A DNA stretch of 64,000 nt from Psychrobacter sp. TAE2020 (GCF_018919485.1 NZ_JAHLMU010000001.1:2880933-2944932), one strand, 5' to 3'; positions 1 to 8,797 are shown, counted from the first letter of the stretch. Notes: a model not told the origin generated them from the letters alone. Translations and numbers: made by a program.

Positions 1-30
1 TTTTATTAAACCATCAGGCAGAGTGTTAAC

Positions 31-61
31 AATATTTGCTTAGTTATGCTAAGCAAATATT
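31..61. repeat. Inverted repeat downstream of puuE
   Basis: Two perfect 13-base arms (31-43 and 49-61) enclose a 5-base loop. The hairpin lies about 130 bases past the puuE stop codon. There is no clear T-run on either side, so it may be a weak terminator or an mRNA 3'-end hairpin. Confidence 0.5.
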
Positions 62-187
62 GGACACAAGAGAGAGTATTTGAGCAGTTGAATCAGTGAG
101 GTATAAACCACCTTGAGCGTATCAGCAGTTGGCTTACTTGGTTGCTACTATGTAGATGCTTATTACCATGATGATACGCTTCAGGGC

Positions 188-1168
188 TTACATCCAGTTA
201 GCGGTGTTATCAGCGGTTGCTGGATGATTCTCATACCAATGCTTAGCGATTTCGTCGCGGCGACACACCCAAACGTCAGGTTTGCTAGTGATGTACTTCA
301 AAAATTGTTTGAGCGCAGTGATACGACCAGCACGACCAATAATACGGCAATGTAGACCGATCGTCAGCATTTTAGGCTTAGTGGCGCCTTCTTCATATAG
401 GGTATCAAAGCTGTCTTTTAGGTACTGATAAAAAGGTTCAGCGTTTGTGAATCCTGGACTTGAAGCAAAACGCATATCGTTGGTTTCAAGCGTATAAGGG
501 ATAACTAGATGCGGCTTGCGAATTAAGCTGTTGCCGTCTTGTACTTTGACATTCAGCCAGTAAGGGAGCTCATCAGCGTAAGAGTCAGAATCATAGATAT
601 AACCGCCATGTTCAGCGACCAGCTCACGCGTGTTAGGGCTATCACGACCAGTGTACCAGCCTAATGGCTGTCCGCCAAGCATCCGATCAAATATTTTAGT
701 GGCAGCGCGTACATGTTCACGCTCAGTTTCACGATACATGTATTGATAAGTTATCCAGCGCAAACCATGACTAGCTACTTCATGTCCGTCTTCTAGAACA
801 CGCTCAATGATATGTGGAGTTTTTTCAGCTGCAGCGGCACAAGTGAAAGTAGTAATAGGCAAGCCAAACTCTTTAAACACATCTAGCACACGCCAAACGC
901 CAACCCGGCTTCCATATTCAAATGCAGACTCAATAGACTGATGGCGATTGCTAAATTCTGGAGTACCTAGTACATCAGACAAAAAGCGTTCTGATTGACC
1001 ATCACCATGAAGTACACTGTTTTCAGCGCCTTCTTCGATATTTAGTACAAACTGCACGGCTATTTTTGCCCCACCCGGCCAATTAGCATTTGGTGGATTA
1101 TCACCATAGCCTTTTAGGTCACGAGGATAAGCAGCTTGGTCAAAGTCGCTGGTGATTTTCTGGGTCAT
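188..1168 (-). CDS. puuE: Allantoinase, polysaccharide-deacetylase family (PuuE)
   Basis: This 326-residue protein matches the PuuE branch of the NodB/polysaccharide-deacetylase fold, which hydrolyses allantoin to allantoate without the dinuclear metal site of classical allantoinase. Visible family features are the N-terminal YPRDLKGYGDNPPNANWPGG segment, VQFVLNIEEGAE, GHEVASHGLRW, GWYTGRDSPNTRELV and the C-terminal LHCRIIGRAGR. I chose the ATG at 1168 because AAGGA lies 9 bases upstream; the TTG two codons earlier is too close to that site. It is the last step of the urate pathway encoded here and lies on the same strand as puuD, uraH and uraD. A long leader of about 580 bases separates it from the operator-like palindrome at 1750. 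Confidence 0.93.
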   Translation of the reverse strand: MTQKITSDFDQAAYPRDLKGYGDNPPNANWPGGAKIAVQFVLNIEEGAENSVLHGDGQSERFLSDVLGTPEFSNRHQSIESAFEYGSRVGVWRVLDVFKEFGLPITTFTCAAAAEKTPHIIERVLEDGHEVASHGLRWITYQYMYRETEREHVRAATKIFDRMLGGQPLGWYTGRDSPNTRELVAEHGGYIYDSDSYADELPYWLNVKVQDGNSLIRKPHLVIPYTLETNDMRFASSPGFTNAEPFYQYLKDSFDTLYEEGATKPKMLTIGLHCRIIGRAGRITALKQFLKYITSKPDVWVCRRDEIAKHWYENHPATADNTANWM

Positions 1169-1913
1169 TGTCAATATTCCTTTATAAAAACAGAGTAGTT
1201 ATGAAATCAATTTAATGCGTAGGACTATCTATCATAATAGTTCGACAACACTTGAGTGCGTAAAACAATGCTGATGAAGGTTTCGCCTACTAGGGTAAAG
1301 CTCACTATGCTTAAGGTATCAGCATGCTGATTGTAGGTATTGGTATTTCTAGGCGCGTGGTTTAACTGACGAGTTGGCACTTAATATTCAAGGTTATGAC
1401 TTGAAAAGTGCTTACTCAATAATAAAAAGCGTAGGTATAACTGAATAAGTTTTAGATGTCGTTCGGTTAGGCTGTAGATATTATCTGACAGATCTAGAGT
1501 CAGCTTCGAGAGCTGCGGTAAAACTGAGTTTTTCAGATAGTAACGAGGTGAGTCGTTATAACAGGATCAAACTGGACGCATTATTTATTTGCTTGAAATA
1601 AGTAATGGCTTGAAACAGTAGGTAGCCTAAAATAATAGCATTTTAAATACCCATAAGTATGGTTTATTTGCTTTTAAAGGCTAGCCTTAACCAGTCATAT
1701 TTATTTTGACAGAGGTTATATAATAATATTGCTTTACTGTATGTCTATCTGATCATTTGGTCAAGATAATTATCAATTAATATTGATAATAGTTACTAAT
1801 AAGCAGTTATCAACACCTTTATGAGGTAGTTTGTACTCATTTATCAGTTTAAATTATAGTCATTCTTACTTTAGTAAAGAGTTAGGAGTAACAGCATATT
1901 GACGCATTAGTAG
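1169..1913. other. Long gap upstream of puuE
   Basis: About 745 bases without a convincing open reading frame on either strand. It holds the RutR-like palindrome at 1750-1763 and an AT-rich inverted repeat at 1769-1790 (9-base arms, 4-base spacer). The rest may be the puuE leader or the remains of a deleted gene; I could not recognise any protein in the broken frames. Confidence 0.5.
1750..1763. promoter_or_regulatory. RutR-like operator palindrome upstream of puuE
   Basis: TGATCATTTGGTCA closely matches the known RutR site (TTGACCA-n2-TGGTCAA). It shares its right half with the site between uraD and the tetR gene (5476). It would act on transcription running leftward into puuE. The regulator is presumably the TetR protein encoded at 5628. 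Confidence 0.6.
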
Positions 1914-2481
1914 CTAATAAACGATGCCACCTAGCATCGCTCCTAGCAAGAAACCATACCTTTAAAGTTTGGTCAGCATGGGCACCAAGATAGTGGCAAT
2001 AGAGAAGATAGCCCCAATAGCAAAAGCTATCAAACCACGAATGTTCCAGCCTTTATAGTAGTAGTAAGCGCCATCTGGTTTGTCAGAGAATAAGTCAGTG
2101 ATATCGATATGTTGAGGTTTTATCAAGTAGTAATCAACCCCTAAGATACCAAAAAAAGGTGCAATGATGGTACCAATAGCATTAACGATTACCAGTTAGG
2201 TTCACCATAAACATCACAATGAAGCCTTCACAAACAATAGAGGCCATTACCCACCAGCTATTTAGCCCGTAACTTAAAAACAGCGAAGCGGCTAGAGCGT
2301 AGCCAAATAAGCTTTGAATGTCGTTGGACCAAACATTAAATATCGCAAACTACCCCTAAGTACGATCCTTGGATTGTAGAGGCGCTAAGTCTTCATTGTA
2401 GAGTCTTGAGCTTTTTATAGCAGGGTTGAGTTGATTATAATCATTAATAATTTGGTAATCTTGAGGTCTTATATCAGTCAT
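1914..2481 (-). pseudogene. Degraded NCS1-family permease (allantoin/uracil type)
   Basis: Reading from the ATG at 2481, the frame gives MTDIRPQDYQIINDYNQLNP and then LYNEDLAPLQSKDRT, the typical N terminus of NCS1 nucleobase/allantoin transporters. The next codons are TAG GGG TAG, where the family has W-G-W, so both tryptophan codons have become amber stops. The frame continues as FAIFNVWSNDIQSLFGYALA and WWVMASIVCEGFIVMFMVNL, then jumps near 2182-2192 to the C-terminal family segment NAIGTIIAPFFGILGVDYYL in another frame. Roughly 300 residues are therefore missing. A further in-frame TAA at 1962-1964 interrupts the C-terminal end, which otherwise runs on through LLGAMLGGIVY to a stop at 1914. 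With urate-pathway neighbours, the original substrate was probably allantoin. Confidence 0.87.
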
Positions 2482-2603
2482 CGTTGATTCCTTTTAACAG
2501 ATAATGCCACCATTGGTGATGCTTTTACTTTATTTGCATCCAACAAATAGGTGAAGAAAGTTATTCACTTATAGGTATAAAGATGACTTACACAACAGCG
2601 AGA

Positions 2604-2640
2604 CAAAATAATAGCCAGTCATTGACTGGCTATTATTTTG
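2604..2640 (-). terminator. Terminator hairpin after puuD
   Basis: A perfect 18-base inverted repeat (2604-2621 and 2623-2640) lies just past the puuD stop codon. The outer part of the stem is A/T-rich, giving a T-rich 3' arm in both directions. Confidence 0.75.
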
Positions 2641-2673
2641 GACAGAGTACTAGTTGACTTTTAAGCTTTAGGG

Positions 2674-4053
2674 TTAAAGTCCTGAAGTATAAGCTACGAT
2701 TTGTGCACGCTCTTCATCAGTTAATTTAGTGATATTACCTAATGGCATATAACCAGTTTGTACTGCAGTGACAATCTTAGCTTGATAAGTCTTCATATCA
2801 GCAGGAGTCTGAATGATAATACCTGCTGGTGGGGCATTAAACCCGGCTTGCGTTGGTTGTGCCATATGGCAAACGCTACATTTTGCTTGCACAATCCCAA
2901 TGATGGCATCATCGGCTGATGATGCAGCAACTGGTACTGCAGCAGCAGCTCCGGCAACAGCAGCAGCTCCGGCAACAGCAGGTGCTCCGGCAACAGCAGG
3001 CGCTCCGGCAACAGCAGGCGCTCCGGCAACAGCAGGCGCTCCGGCAACAGCAGGCGCACCGGCAACGGCAGGTGCTGCGTCAGCTACTGGCTGCGCTGCT
3101 GCTACTGGTGGAACTGGTAATGGCTCAATAGGTGCAGGACGCATCCAGAAAATCAATGCTAACGTAGCTATTGCAGGAATAACTAAATATTTTGGCTCAC
3201 TATGACCCAAATGCTTTTGGTTAAAGTAATGACGAGCAGTTGCCGTGATAACACCGACGAATACTAGAACCAACCACCCTTTACCATCTCCAAATGAATA
3301 CATCATTGGATAGTGATTACTAATCATGGTGAAGATTAGTGGTAAGGTAAAGTAGTTGTTCATCAATGAGCGGTTTCTAGCCATTAATGCCAAATCTTGT
3401 ACTTCTGGTCCTGGCTTTTCACCTTTACGTACGCAATCTACTAGTGCGCGCTGAGCGGGCATAATACCAAAGAATACGTTACCCGCCATGATAGTACCTA
3501 AAATGGCACCAACGTGGATGAAAGAGGCACGATCACTGAACAGCTGGTAAGAACCCCAAGTTGCAATAATCATTAAGATAAAGATGGTGATACTAAAAGT
3601 CATCTTATTTTTGCCGATACGACTACGGACAATTACTTCATAAATAGCGTAGGTACCGAGTAAGAATAAAATACTAGTAGCAATAGCACCAATATTACTG
3701 CCGTAATCGACTTTACTTGGATCCACTAAATAGGCCGTTGCGTTGGCATAATAAACGATAGACATCATCGCCGCACCAGTCAACCAAGTAGTGTAGGCTT
3801 CCCATTTAAACCAATGTAGAGTCTTTGGCATCTCTTCAGGGTCAAGCTTGTACTTAGCGATTTCGTAGAAACCACCGCCATGTACTGCCCACAAATCACC
3901 TGAAATACCTTTTTTGGCTTTCCATTCTGGTGGCTTCTGCAAACTCATATCTAGCCATACGAAGTAAAATGACGCACCAATCCATGCCACACCAGCAATG
4001 ACATGAAACCAGCGGAAAAATAAAGCTAACCAATCGAGAAGATATGCGCCCAT
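2674..4053 (-). CDS. puuD: Membrane-bound urate oxidase with C-terminal cytochrome c (PuuD)
   Basis: This 459-residue protein oxidises urate to 5-hydroxyisourate at the cytoplasmic membrane and passes electrons to a fused haem domain. The N-terminal segment DWLALFFRWFHVIAGVAWIG and about eight hydrophobic helices match the PuuD urate-oxidase/hydroxylase family (residues 1-305). A low-complexity Ala/Pro linker made of a repeated AGAPAV hexapeptide follows (about residues 315-375). The last 80 residues form a class I cytochrome c with CSVCH as the haem-binding motif and a distal methionine in GYMPLGN. The start has AAGGA 10 bases upstream. It lies downstream of uraD-uraH on the same strand, so it supplies the substrate for UraH. 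Confidence 0.93.
   Translation of the reverse strand: MGAYLLDWLALFFRWFHVIAGVAWIGASFYFVWLDMSLQKPPEWKAKKGISGDLWAVHGGGFYEIAKYKLDPEEMPKTLHWFKWEAYTTWLTGAAMMSIVYYANATAYLVDPSKVDYGSNIGAIATSILFLLGTYAIYEVIVRSRIGKNKMTFSITIFILMIIATWGSYQLFSDRASFIHVGAILGTIMAGNVFFGIMPAQRALVDCVRKGEKPGPEVQDLALMARNRSLMNNYFTLPLIFTMISNHYPMMYSFGDGKGWLVLVFVGVITATARHYFNQKHLGHSEPKYLVIPAIATLALIFWMRPAPIEPLPVPPVAAAQPVADAAPAVAGAPAVAGAPAVAGAPAVAGAPAVAGAPAVAGAAAVAGAAAAVPVAASSADDAIIGIVQAKCSVCHMAQPTQAGFNAPPAGIIIQTPADMKTYQAKIVTAVQTGYMPLGNITKLTDEERAQIVAYTSGL
2948..3073. repeat. 18-bp tandem repeat, 7 copies, inside puuD
   Basis: Seven near-identical 18-base units based on GCTCCGGCAACAGCAGGC run head to tail. On the minus strand each encodes one AGAPAV-type hexapeptide in the PuuD linker. 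Unit length is a multiple of three, so copy-number change would alter linker length without breaking the frame. Confidence 0.95.
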
Positions 4054-4198
4054 GAGGCAAGTGTCCTTTTGTATTGCTAGGTCTTGGCAACTTATAATGA
4101 CTTTTCTCGCTTGAATAAAATTACAAGCGTTTCCATGCCATTTTAGATATCTAATAATCTATGTCTATTGATGCATAAATGTCATAAGATAAATAATT

Positions 4199-4244
4199 TT
4201 TTATTATTACTCTTTGCTATTTATAACAAAGAGTAATAATAAAA
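4199..4244. repeat. Perfect 18-bp inverted repeat between puuD and uraH
   Basis: Arms 4199-4216 and 4227-4244 are perfectly complementary with a 10-base loop. T's are on the left and A's on the right, the opposite of a normal plus-strand terminator, and the minus strand reads the same way. It sits 96 bases past the uraH stop and could be a transcript-processing or partial-termination hairpin. Confidence 0.7.
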
Positions 4245-4339
4245 GTCACCAGTATTAGCTGTCTATAATGATATTATTTGATGGCTAAAACCGTGTCTGA
4301 GTGCTATAACACGATTAGTTTTTAAATTAAATTTCTAAA

Positions 4340-4708
4340 TTACGAACCGCGATAAGTACCATAGCCATGGGCACTGAGTAATAGTGGGACATGATAATGG
4401 CTAGCATCGCTGACGACAAAATCAATAATAACTTGTGGATAAAAAGCGGTTAGTTTTTGCGCATCGAAGTAAGACTGAGTATCAAAAGTCAAAGTATAGC
4501 GACCATTGCTCAAGTTTTGCTCAGCGCTGTCTACAGCACCATCAAACTGCCAGCTGTCTGGAGTAACACGACCATCATTGTTAGTAGTGCCGTTAGCTAG
4601 TAATGTTGCTTCACTGCCATCTTTAATACGATGTAGGGTTACTGCGATATCAGCAGCAGGTTTACCTAGGTGAGTATCTAAAATATGTGATGATAAAGTT
4701 GCAGACAT
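4340..4708 (-). CDS. uraH: 5-hydroxyisourate hydrolase (transthyretin-like)
   Basis: This 122-residue protein hydrolyses 5-hydroxyisourate, the PuuD product, to OHCU. It starts with SSHILDTHLGKPA, has the conserved RVTPDSW stretch, and ends with HYHVPLLLSAHGYGTYRGS, including the YRGS tail diagnostic of HIU hydrolases as opposed to true transthyretins. An upstream extension is open to 4753, but the ATG at 4708 has AAGGAAATATT just ahead and starts where the family starts. It lies 97 bases downstream of uraD, probably in one transcript. Confidence 0.95.
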   Translation of the reverse strand: MSATLSSHILDTHLGKPAADIAVTLHRIKDGSEATLLANGTTNNDGRVTPDSWQFDGAVDSAEQNLSNGRYTLTFDTQSYFDAQKLTAFYPQVIIDFVVSDASHYHVPLLLSAHGYGTYRGS

Positions 4709-4805
4709 AATATTTCCTTTTTTTAAGTTGATTGGTATAAACGCTGCCGCCACTCATATATTGTGCAAGTAGCGACTGCCGTTACGATATCTATTAATTA
4801 ATGAG

Positions 4806-5327
4806 TTAAGCGATGCCAAATAGTTTTTGGATGCGCAGACGAGTAATCTTATTTTGTTCAGCAGCGGCATTAGCTAATTCAGCCTCGCGATCATTAGGCA
4901 GACGAGCCAACAACAGATCTAGCATTTGCTGAGCGCTTTTGCCGGTAGCGAAGACGATGAAAATAAAGCCAAACTTATCGAGATAGTCTTGATTGCCTTG
5001 AGCCAAGTCTTCTAGTACTTGGTCTTCAGCATCTGTGGCACCTGATTGTTCGTGAGCAGCACTGTCTTGAGTATTGCGATATTTTTCTTTTAGTGAGTCG
5101 ACATTACCGATTTGTGGATGTCCGTCAAAAGCTTCTATAAGATTGGCTTCGCTAGTTTGCGCTTCGTTCCAAGCAGCATCGTTGGCCTCAAGCATAGTTT
5201 CGATGTCTGCAAAGGGACGCGCAGCAGCTAAGCGGTCTGCCCAAGCGATGCTGGTACAGCAAGTTAGAAGTGTTGCAGTGGCGTCCGCATTTGACAGTTC
5301 ATTGAATTGGGCTAAAGTTAGGCTCAT
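4806..5327 (-). CDS. uraD: OHCU decarboxylase
   Basis: This 173-residue protein decarboxylates 2-oxo-4-hydroxy-4-carboxy-5-ureidoimidazoline to S-allantoin, after UraH. Family landmarks are the N-terminal LAQFNELS, the FDGHPQIG motif with the catalytic-region His, AHEQSGA, and FGFIFIVFATGKSAQQML. The C terminus EQNKITRLRIQKL is also typical. I chose the ATG at 5327, with AAGGAAGTCACT before it, over the extension to 5375. It is the first gene of the leftward urate operon and diverges from the TetR gene; the palindrome at 5476 lies between them. Confidence 0.95.
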   Translation of the reverse strand: MSLTLAQFNELSNADATATLLTCCTSIAWADRLAAARPFADIETMLEANDAAWNEAQTSEANLIEAFDGHPQIGNVDSLKEKYRNTQDSAAHEQSGATDAEDQVLEDLAQGNQDYLDKFGFIFIVFATGKSAQQMLDLLLARLPNDREAELANAAAEQNKITRLRIQKLFGIA

Positions 5328-5627
5328 AGTGACTTCCTTTTCTTGTAATTTATTTGGGGCGATATAAAAGCTCATTAATAGTATCGAGCAAGGGAGATCT
5401 AAACCAACAAATCAGCTACTAAAGTTATATTAATTAATTGGTATTTGGTTTAACATTATCTATTGTGCTAAAACCTGACCATTTGGTCAACTATTTTATA
5501 CAAAAAATTTCTATTTGTCGCCTTATCTGCCATAAAAACTTGTATTTTTTTCATTTTCTTATATAAATACAGCTTAGAGATGGAAGATAATGTATTTTCT
5601 ATCCCATTTATTCAAATAAATTAAGTT
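5328..5627. promoter_or_regulatory. Divergent control region between uraD and tetR gene
   Basis: An AT-rich 300-base gap holding the strongest of the three palindromes (5476-5489), about 140 bases from each start codon. Both divergent promoters must lie here. No other gene is visible. Confidence 0.6.
5476..5489. promoter_or_regulatory. RutR-like operator between uraD and its regulator
   Basis: TGACCATTTGGTCA is a perfect palindrome outside its central bases and matches the RutR consensus TTGACCA-n2-TGGTCAA almost exactly. Its place between divergent uraD and the tetR gene suggests control of the urate operon and autoregulation. Confidence 0.8.
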
Positions 5628-6302
5628 ATGACTGTTATGACTCAAAATAACCAAAGCAAAAATTTAGTCGCAGCGGAAGCAACTGTTCATCGCAGCCAAC
5701 ACGATATTCGTGCGCATAATCAAGCCATTATATTGAGCGCTGCCGAAGAAGAATTCGTCTTGCAAAGCTACCGTGGTGCTACTATGCAAGGTATCGCCGA
5801 CCGTGCTGGGCTACCCAAAGCAAATATCCATTATTACTTCAAAAATAAAAGAAATTTATATAAAGTAGTACTGCGTTCCATCATTGAAGAATGGAACACT
5901 GGCCTAGTGACTATGACTGTGGACAGTGATCCTAAAACAGTAATAGAAAAGTTTGTACGTACTAAATTGCATCAAGCCTTTGCTCACCCAAATCGTCATA
6001 AACTGTTCGCAGTCGAGGTGATCGGTGGTGCACCGCACTTACATGACTTTATGTCAACGACAATGAAAGAGTGGGCGCTTGATAAAGCTCAAGTTATGAC
6101 CACTTGGCATGAACAAGGCAAAATTGGTATTGCTGACCCCTTACAACTGCTAATACTTATTTGGGCCACTACACAACGTTATGCCGAATTTGAAACAGAA
6201 ATCATTGGTCTACTGCAAAAAGATGCCTATGATAGAGAAGATGAAGCGCGTGCTGCCGACTTCTTAGTGCCGTTTATTCTGCGCGGTTGTGGCATCGAAT
6301 AA
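5628..6302 (+). CDS. TetR-family regulator, RutR-like
   Basis: This 224-residue protein has an N-terminal TetR helix-turn-helix at about residues 35-80 (GATMQGIADRAGLPKANIHY then YFKNKRNLYKVVLRSI) and a C-terminal ligand-binding half resembling the YcdC/RutR group (TMKEWALDKAQVMTTWHEQG, WATTQRYAEFETEI). RutR of E. coli senses uracil and controls pyrimidine and purine degradation. Here the gene is embedded among urate-degradation genes, and three RutR-type palindromes lie in their control regions, so a purine or pathway intermediate may be the ligand; that is inference. The start is uncertain, since ATG codons at 5628 and 5637 both lack a good ribosome site. Confidence 0.85.
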   Translation: MTVMTQNNQSKNLVAAEATVHRSQHDIRAHNQAIILSAAEEEFVLQSYRGATMQGIADRAGLPKANIHYYFKNKRNLYKVVLRSIIEEWNTGLVTMTVDSDPKTVIEKFVRTKLHQAFAHPNRHKLFAVEVIGGAPHLHDFMSTTMKEWALDKAQVMTTWHEQGKIGIADPLQLLILIWATTQRYAEFETEIIGLLQKDAYDREDEARAADFLVPFILRGCGIE

Positions 6303-6619
6303 AGCTATATGAATAGAAGATAATAAGGGGATAACTGGATTAGATAAGTGGTTACTAGTGCCTATCACTGATCAACTACTTAACGGTTTTAAATATTATT
6401 GTAAGTTTTTTGGTTATTTTTATTTTATAACAGTTCCGACTAGCGTATCTGTCTATATGCGAACCTATAAAATTAATTCATCCTAATCAGCTTTCGTATA
6501 ACTATCAATTGGCAAACCTGCGCTGATAAATAGGTGTTAGCCTAAATTAGAACTAAGGCGCAGCAAAGTTACTTTACTACGCCTTGTATTGATTACCTAT
6601 TACACTGTAATGAGTTAGC
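6303..6619. other. Convergent gap with permease terminator
   Basis: 317 bases between two convergent genes. The only structure seen is the hairpin at 6555-6585; no gene or other site was recognised. Confidence 0.5.
6555..6585 (-). terminator. Hairpin after the purine permease gene
   Basis: AAGGCG and CGCCTT arms with further inner pairing (AAAGT/ACTTT) form a long hairpin about 35 bases past the permease stop. The following bases on the minus strand are only moderately T-rich. Confidence 0.5.
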
Positions 6620-8026
6620 TTAAGAGACATTCTTTCTAAGAGGCTCTATGTTATCTTGTACACTCTGCTCTTTATCATCATATTCTATACCGAAGTTCTT
6701 AGGTAAAATCGTATCGAGCACAATAGCTATTACCCCTGACATAGTAACTGCTGAGCCAAAGATATTGCGGAACATTTGTGGCATTTGGGCAAATACATCA
6801 GGTACAAAAGCAACCCCTAAGCCAAGACCTAGTGAGGTGGCGATAATCAATATATTACGATGAGTAAAGTTTACCGTTGATAAAATACGAATACCAGCAG
6901 TCGCTACGGTTGCAAACATCAATAGGGTTACACCGCCAACAACTGGTTTTGGCAACTGAGTAAAGATAGCGCCTAGGATAGGGAATAGACCCATAAAGAA
7001 TAGAATACCGGCGACATAGAAGCCAACATAGCGGCTGGCGATACCTGTCATTTGGATTACGCCGTTATTCTGACTAAAAGTAGTTACTGGAAAACTGTTA
7101 AAGATGCCAGCAATTGCAGAGTTGACACCATCACCCAATACCCCACCTTTGATACGTTTTTCGTAAAGAGGACCTTTGATAGGTTCTCCTGAGATCATCG
7201 ACGTTGCAGTCAAGTCACCTGAAGTTTCAATACTAGTAATGATATACATAAAGGCAATAGGAATAAATGCTTGCCAATCAAAACCAAAACCAAATTTAAA
7301 AGGGATTGGCACAGTCAATAGGGGTGCTTGTGAGACTAAGGAGAAGTCAATACGACCCATAAATGCCGCTACTACTAAGCCTAACATCAGACCAATAAAG
7401 ATAGCGCTTGAGCGAATCACTTTGTTATTAACGATACTGATTAGTACTACGCTGACCAATACGGCGCCGCCTAACATTAGGTTAGCGATGCTACCAAAAT
7501 CTTCAGCACCAACACCGCCTGCTAGATCGGTTAGTCCTACCTTGGTCAATGACAGACCAATAGTAACAATGACGCAACCCGTGACGATAGGGCTCATCAA
7601 AGATCTAAGCTTAGTGATGAACTGACTTAAAAAGATCTCGACAAAGGCACCTAAGAAGGTAACCCCAAAGATGACGGATAGAATCTCCTCAGGACTACCA
7701 CCACGATTTTTTACCACAAAACCCGCCGCAAGTACTGCCGCTAAGAAGCCAAAGCTAGTACCTTGTAGCGCCATTAATCCTGACCCAACAGGACCAATTC
7801 TACGAGTTTGGATAAAGGTTGCAACCCCAGATACCATTAGGGCCATACTAATAAGGTAGGGTATATGCTCACCCAGTCCTAGAGCGCCACCAATAATTAA
7901 GGAGGGCGTAATAACCCCTACAAATGCGGCTAATACGTGCTGCACAGCGCCTAAAAATGCTTTCAATGGTGCAGGACGGTCGTGCAGTCCATACAGTAGA
8001 TCGGGATTTCCTTGAACATCACTCAT
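6620..8026 (-). CDS. NCS2-family purine (xanthine/urate) permease
   Basis: This 468-residue polytopic membrane protein belongs to the NCS2/UapA-type nucleobase:proton symporters. Family motifs are QHVLAAFVGVITPSLIIGGA in helix 1, LMALQGTSF in helix 3, the substrate-site ETSGD in helix 8 and NSFPVTTFSQNNGVIQMTG in helix 10. Length and motifs fit the XanP/UacT purine branch better than the uracil carrier UraA, but the exact substrate cannot be read from sequence. AAGGAAACTACT precedes the ATG. A RutR-like palindrome lies about 225 bases upstream, linking it to the urate genes; it probably supplies xanthine or urate for PuuD. Confidence 0.9.
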   Translation of the reverse strand: MSDVQGNPDLLYGLHDRPAPLKAFLGAVQHVLAAFVGVITPSLIIGGALGLGEHIPYLISMALMVSGVATFIQTRRIGPVGSGLMALQGTSFGFLAAVLAAGFVVKNRGGSPEEILSVIFGVTFLGAFVEIFLSQFITKLRSLMSPIVTGCVIVTIGLSLTKVGLTDLAGGVGAEDFGSIANLMLGGAVLVSVVLISIVNNKVIRSSAIFIGLMLGLVVAAFMGRIDFSLVSQAPLLTVPIPFKFGFGFDWQAFIPIAFMYIITSIETSGDLTATSMISGEPIKGPLYEKRIKGGVLGDGVNSAIAGIFNSFPVTTFSQNNGVIQMTGIASRYVGFYVAGILFFMGLFPILGAIFTQLPKPVVGGVTLLMFATVATAGIRILSTVNFTHRNILIIATSLGLGLGVAFVPDVFAQMPQMFRNIFGSAVTMSGVIAIVLDTILPKNFGIEYDDKEQSVQDNIEPLRKNVS

Positions 8027-8248
8027 AGTAGTTTCCTTTTAAAGTAAGTTCGCAGTCCTATCTTCACTAAAGTTCTGAATAAACAAACAATGAGTATTAC
8101 TAAATATTGATTTCTATTTGAATATCTAATCTGTCATATACACTATTTAATCTTATGACAGCAGCAAAGAGTCGCACTCGTCCTTGTGCTAGTTGATGAA
8201 TTAGTCGACAATTAATGATTAATTTTGTTAGTTGGTTATTGATAAACC

Positions 8249-8262
8249 TGACCGTTTAGTCA
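8249..8262. promoter_or_regulatory. RutR-like operator upstream of purine permease
   Basis: TGACCGTTTAGTCA shares the TGACC left half and the TTnGTCA right half with the sites at 1750 and 5476. The gap 8027-8797 otherwise holds AT-rich sequence and the Fur-like site at 8607. Confidence 0.6.
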
Positions 8263-8606
8263 GTCCTATCTAGGGTATAGGGAAAAGATAAGCTTTTGCA
8301 ATGATTTTTTTAATTGAATATCAGTTATTTTCTAAAAGTAAAGCTAAAAATCGTTGCTTATAGTAATAATAAAATTAATCAATAACTATATAAGTTTTTT
8401 TTCTTCTTTAAAAACAAATACTAATGATATTTAGATCAATTATATTGTTGCTGAGCGATTAATTATAGAGCTTATTAATAACATTAACTTATTAACAAAC
8501 AATAATTTATAAATATAATTATAAGGGTCAGATAAGCGCTAAAAAAACTTTTTATCTCTATATTGCTTAATGGTTAATGATTGGTTATTATAATGCGCAT
8601 TATGTA

Positions 8607-8625
8607 AATGTTAATAATTATCATT
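8607..8625. promoter_or_regulatory. Fur-box-like site ahead of the TonB receptor
   Basis: AATGTTAATAATTATCATT resembles the 19-base Fur box (GATAATGATAATCATTATC), especially in its right half. It lies about 170 bases before the receptor start, consistent with iron repression. Confidence 0.6.
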
Positions 8626-8797
8626 AAGTTTTTTTTTAACTTTATCGTCCGCTTAAAGCCGTTTTAGAGCTTAAAATAAGGATTATTAAATGTTCTTATT
8701 TTTACTCGAATGCTAGGTTTTTACTCAAAGACTAGAGTAGCTATTAAAAGTAGCGTCAATTTACCAAATTTTAATAATTATATTGAGTGAGTCAACT

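Noticed and set aside
113..355. Plus-strand 80-codon frame over the 3' end of puuE
   Set aside because: It overlaps the well-supported puuE gene in the opposite strand and has no family features.
2813..3205. Plus-strand Ala/Thr-rich frame opposite puuD
   Set aside because: It is the reverse reading of the 18-base repeat in the PuuD linker; repeats stay open in several frames.
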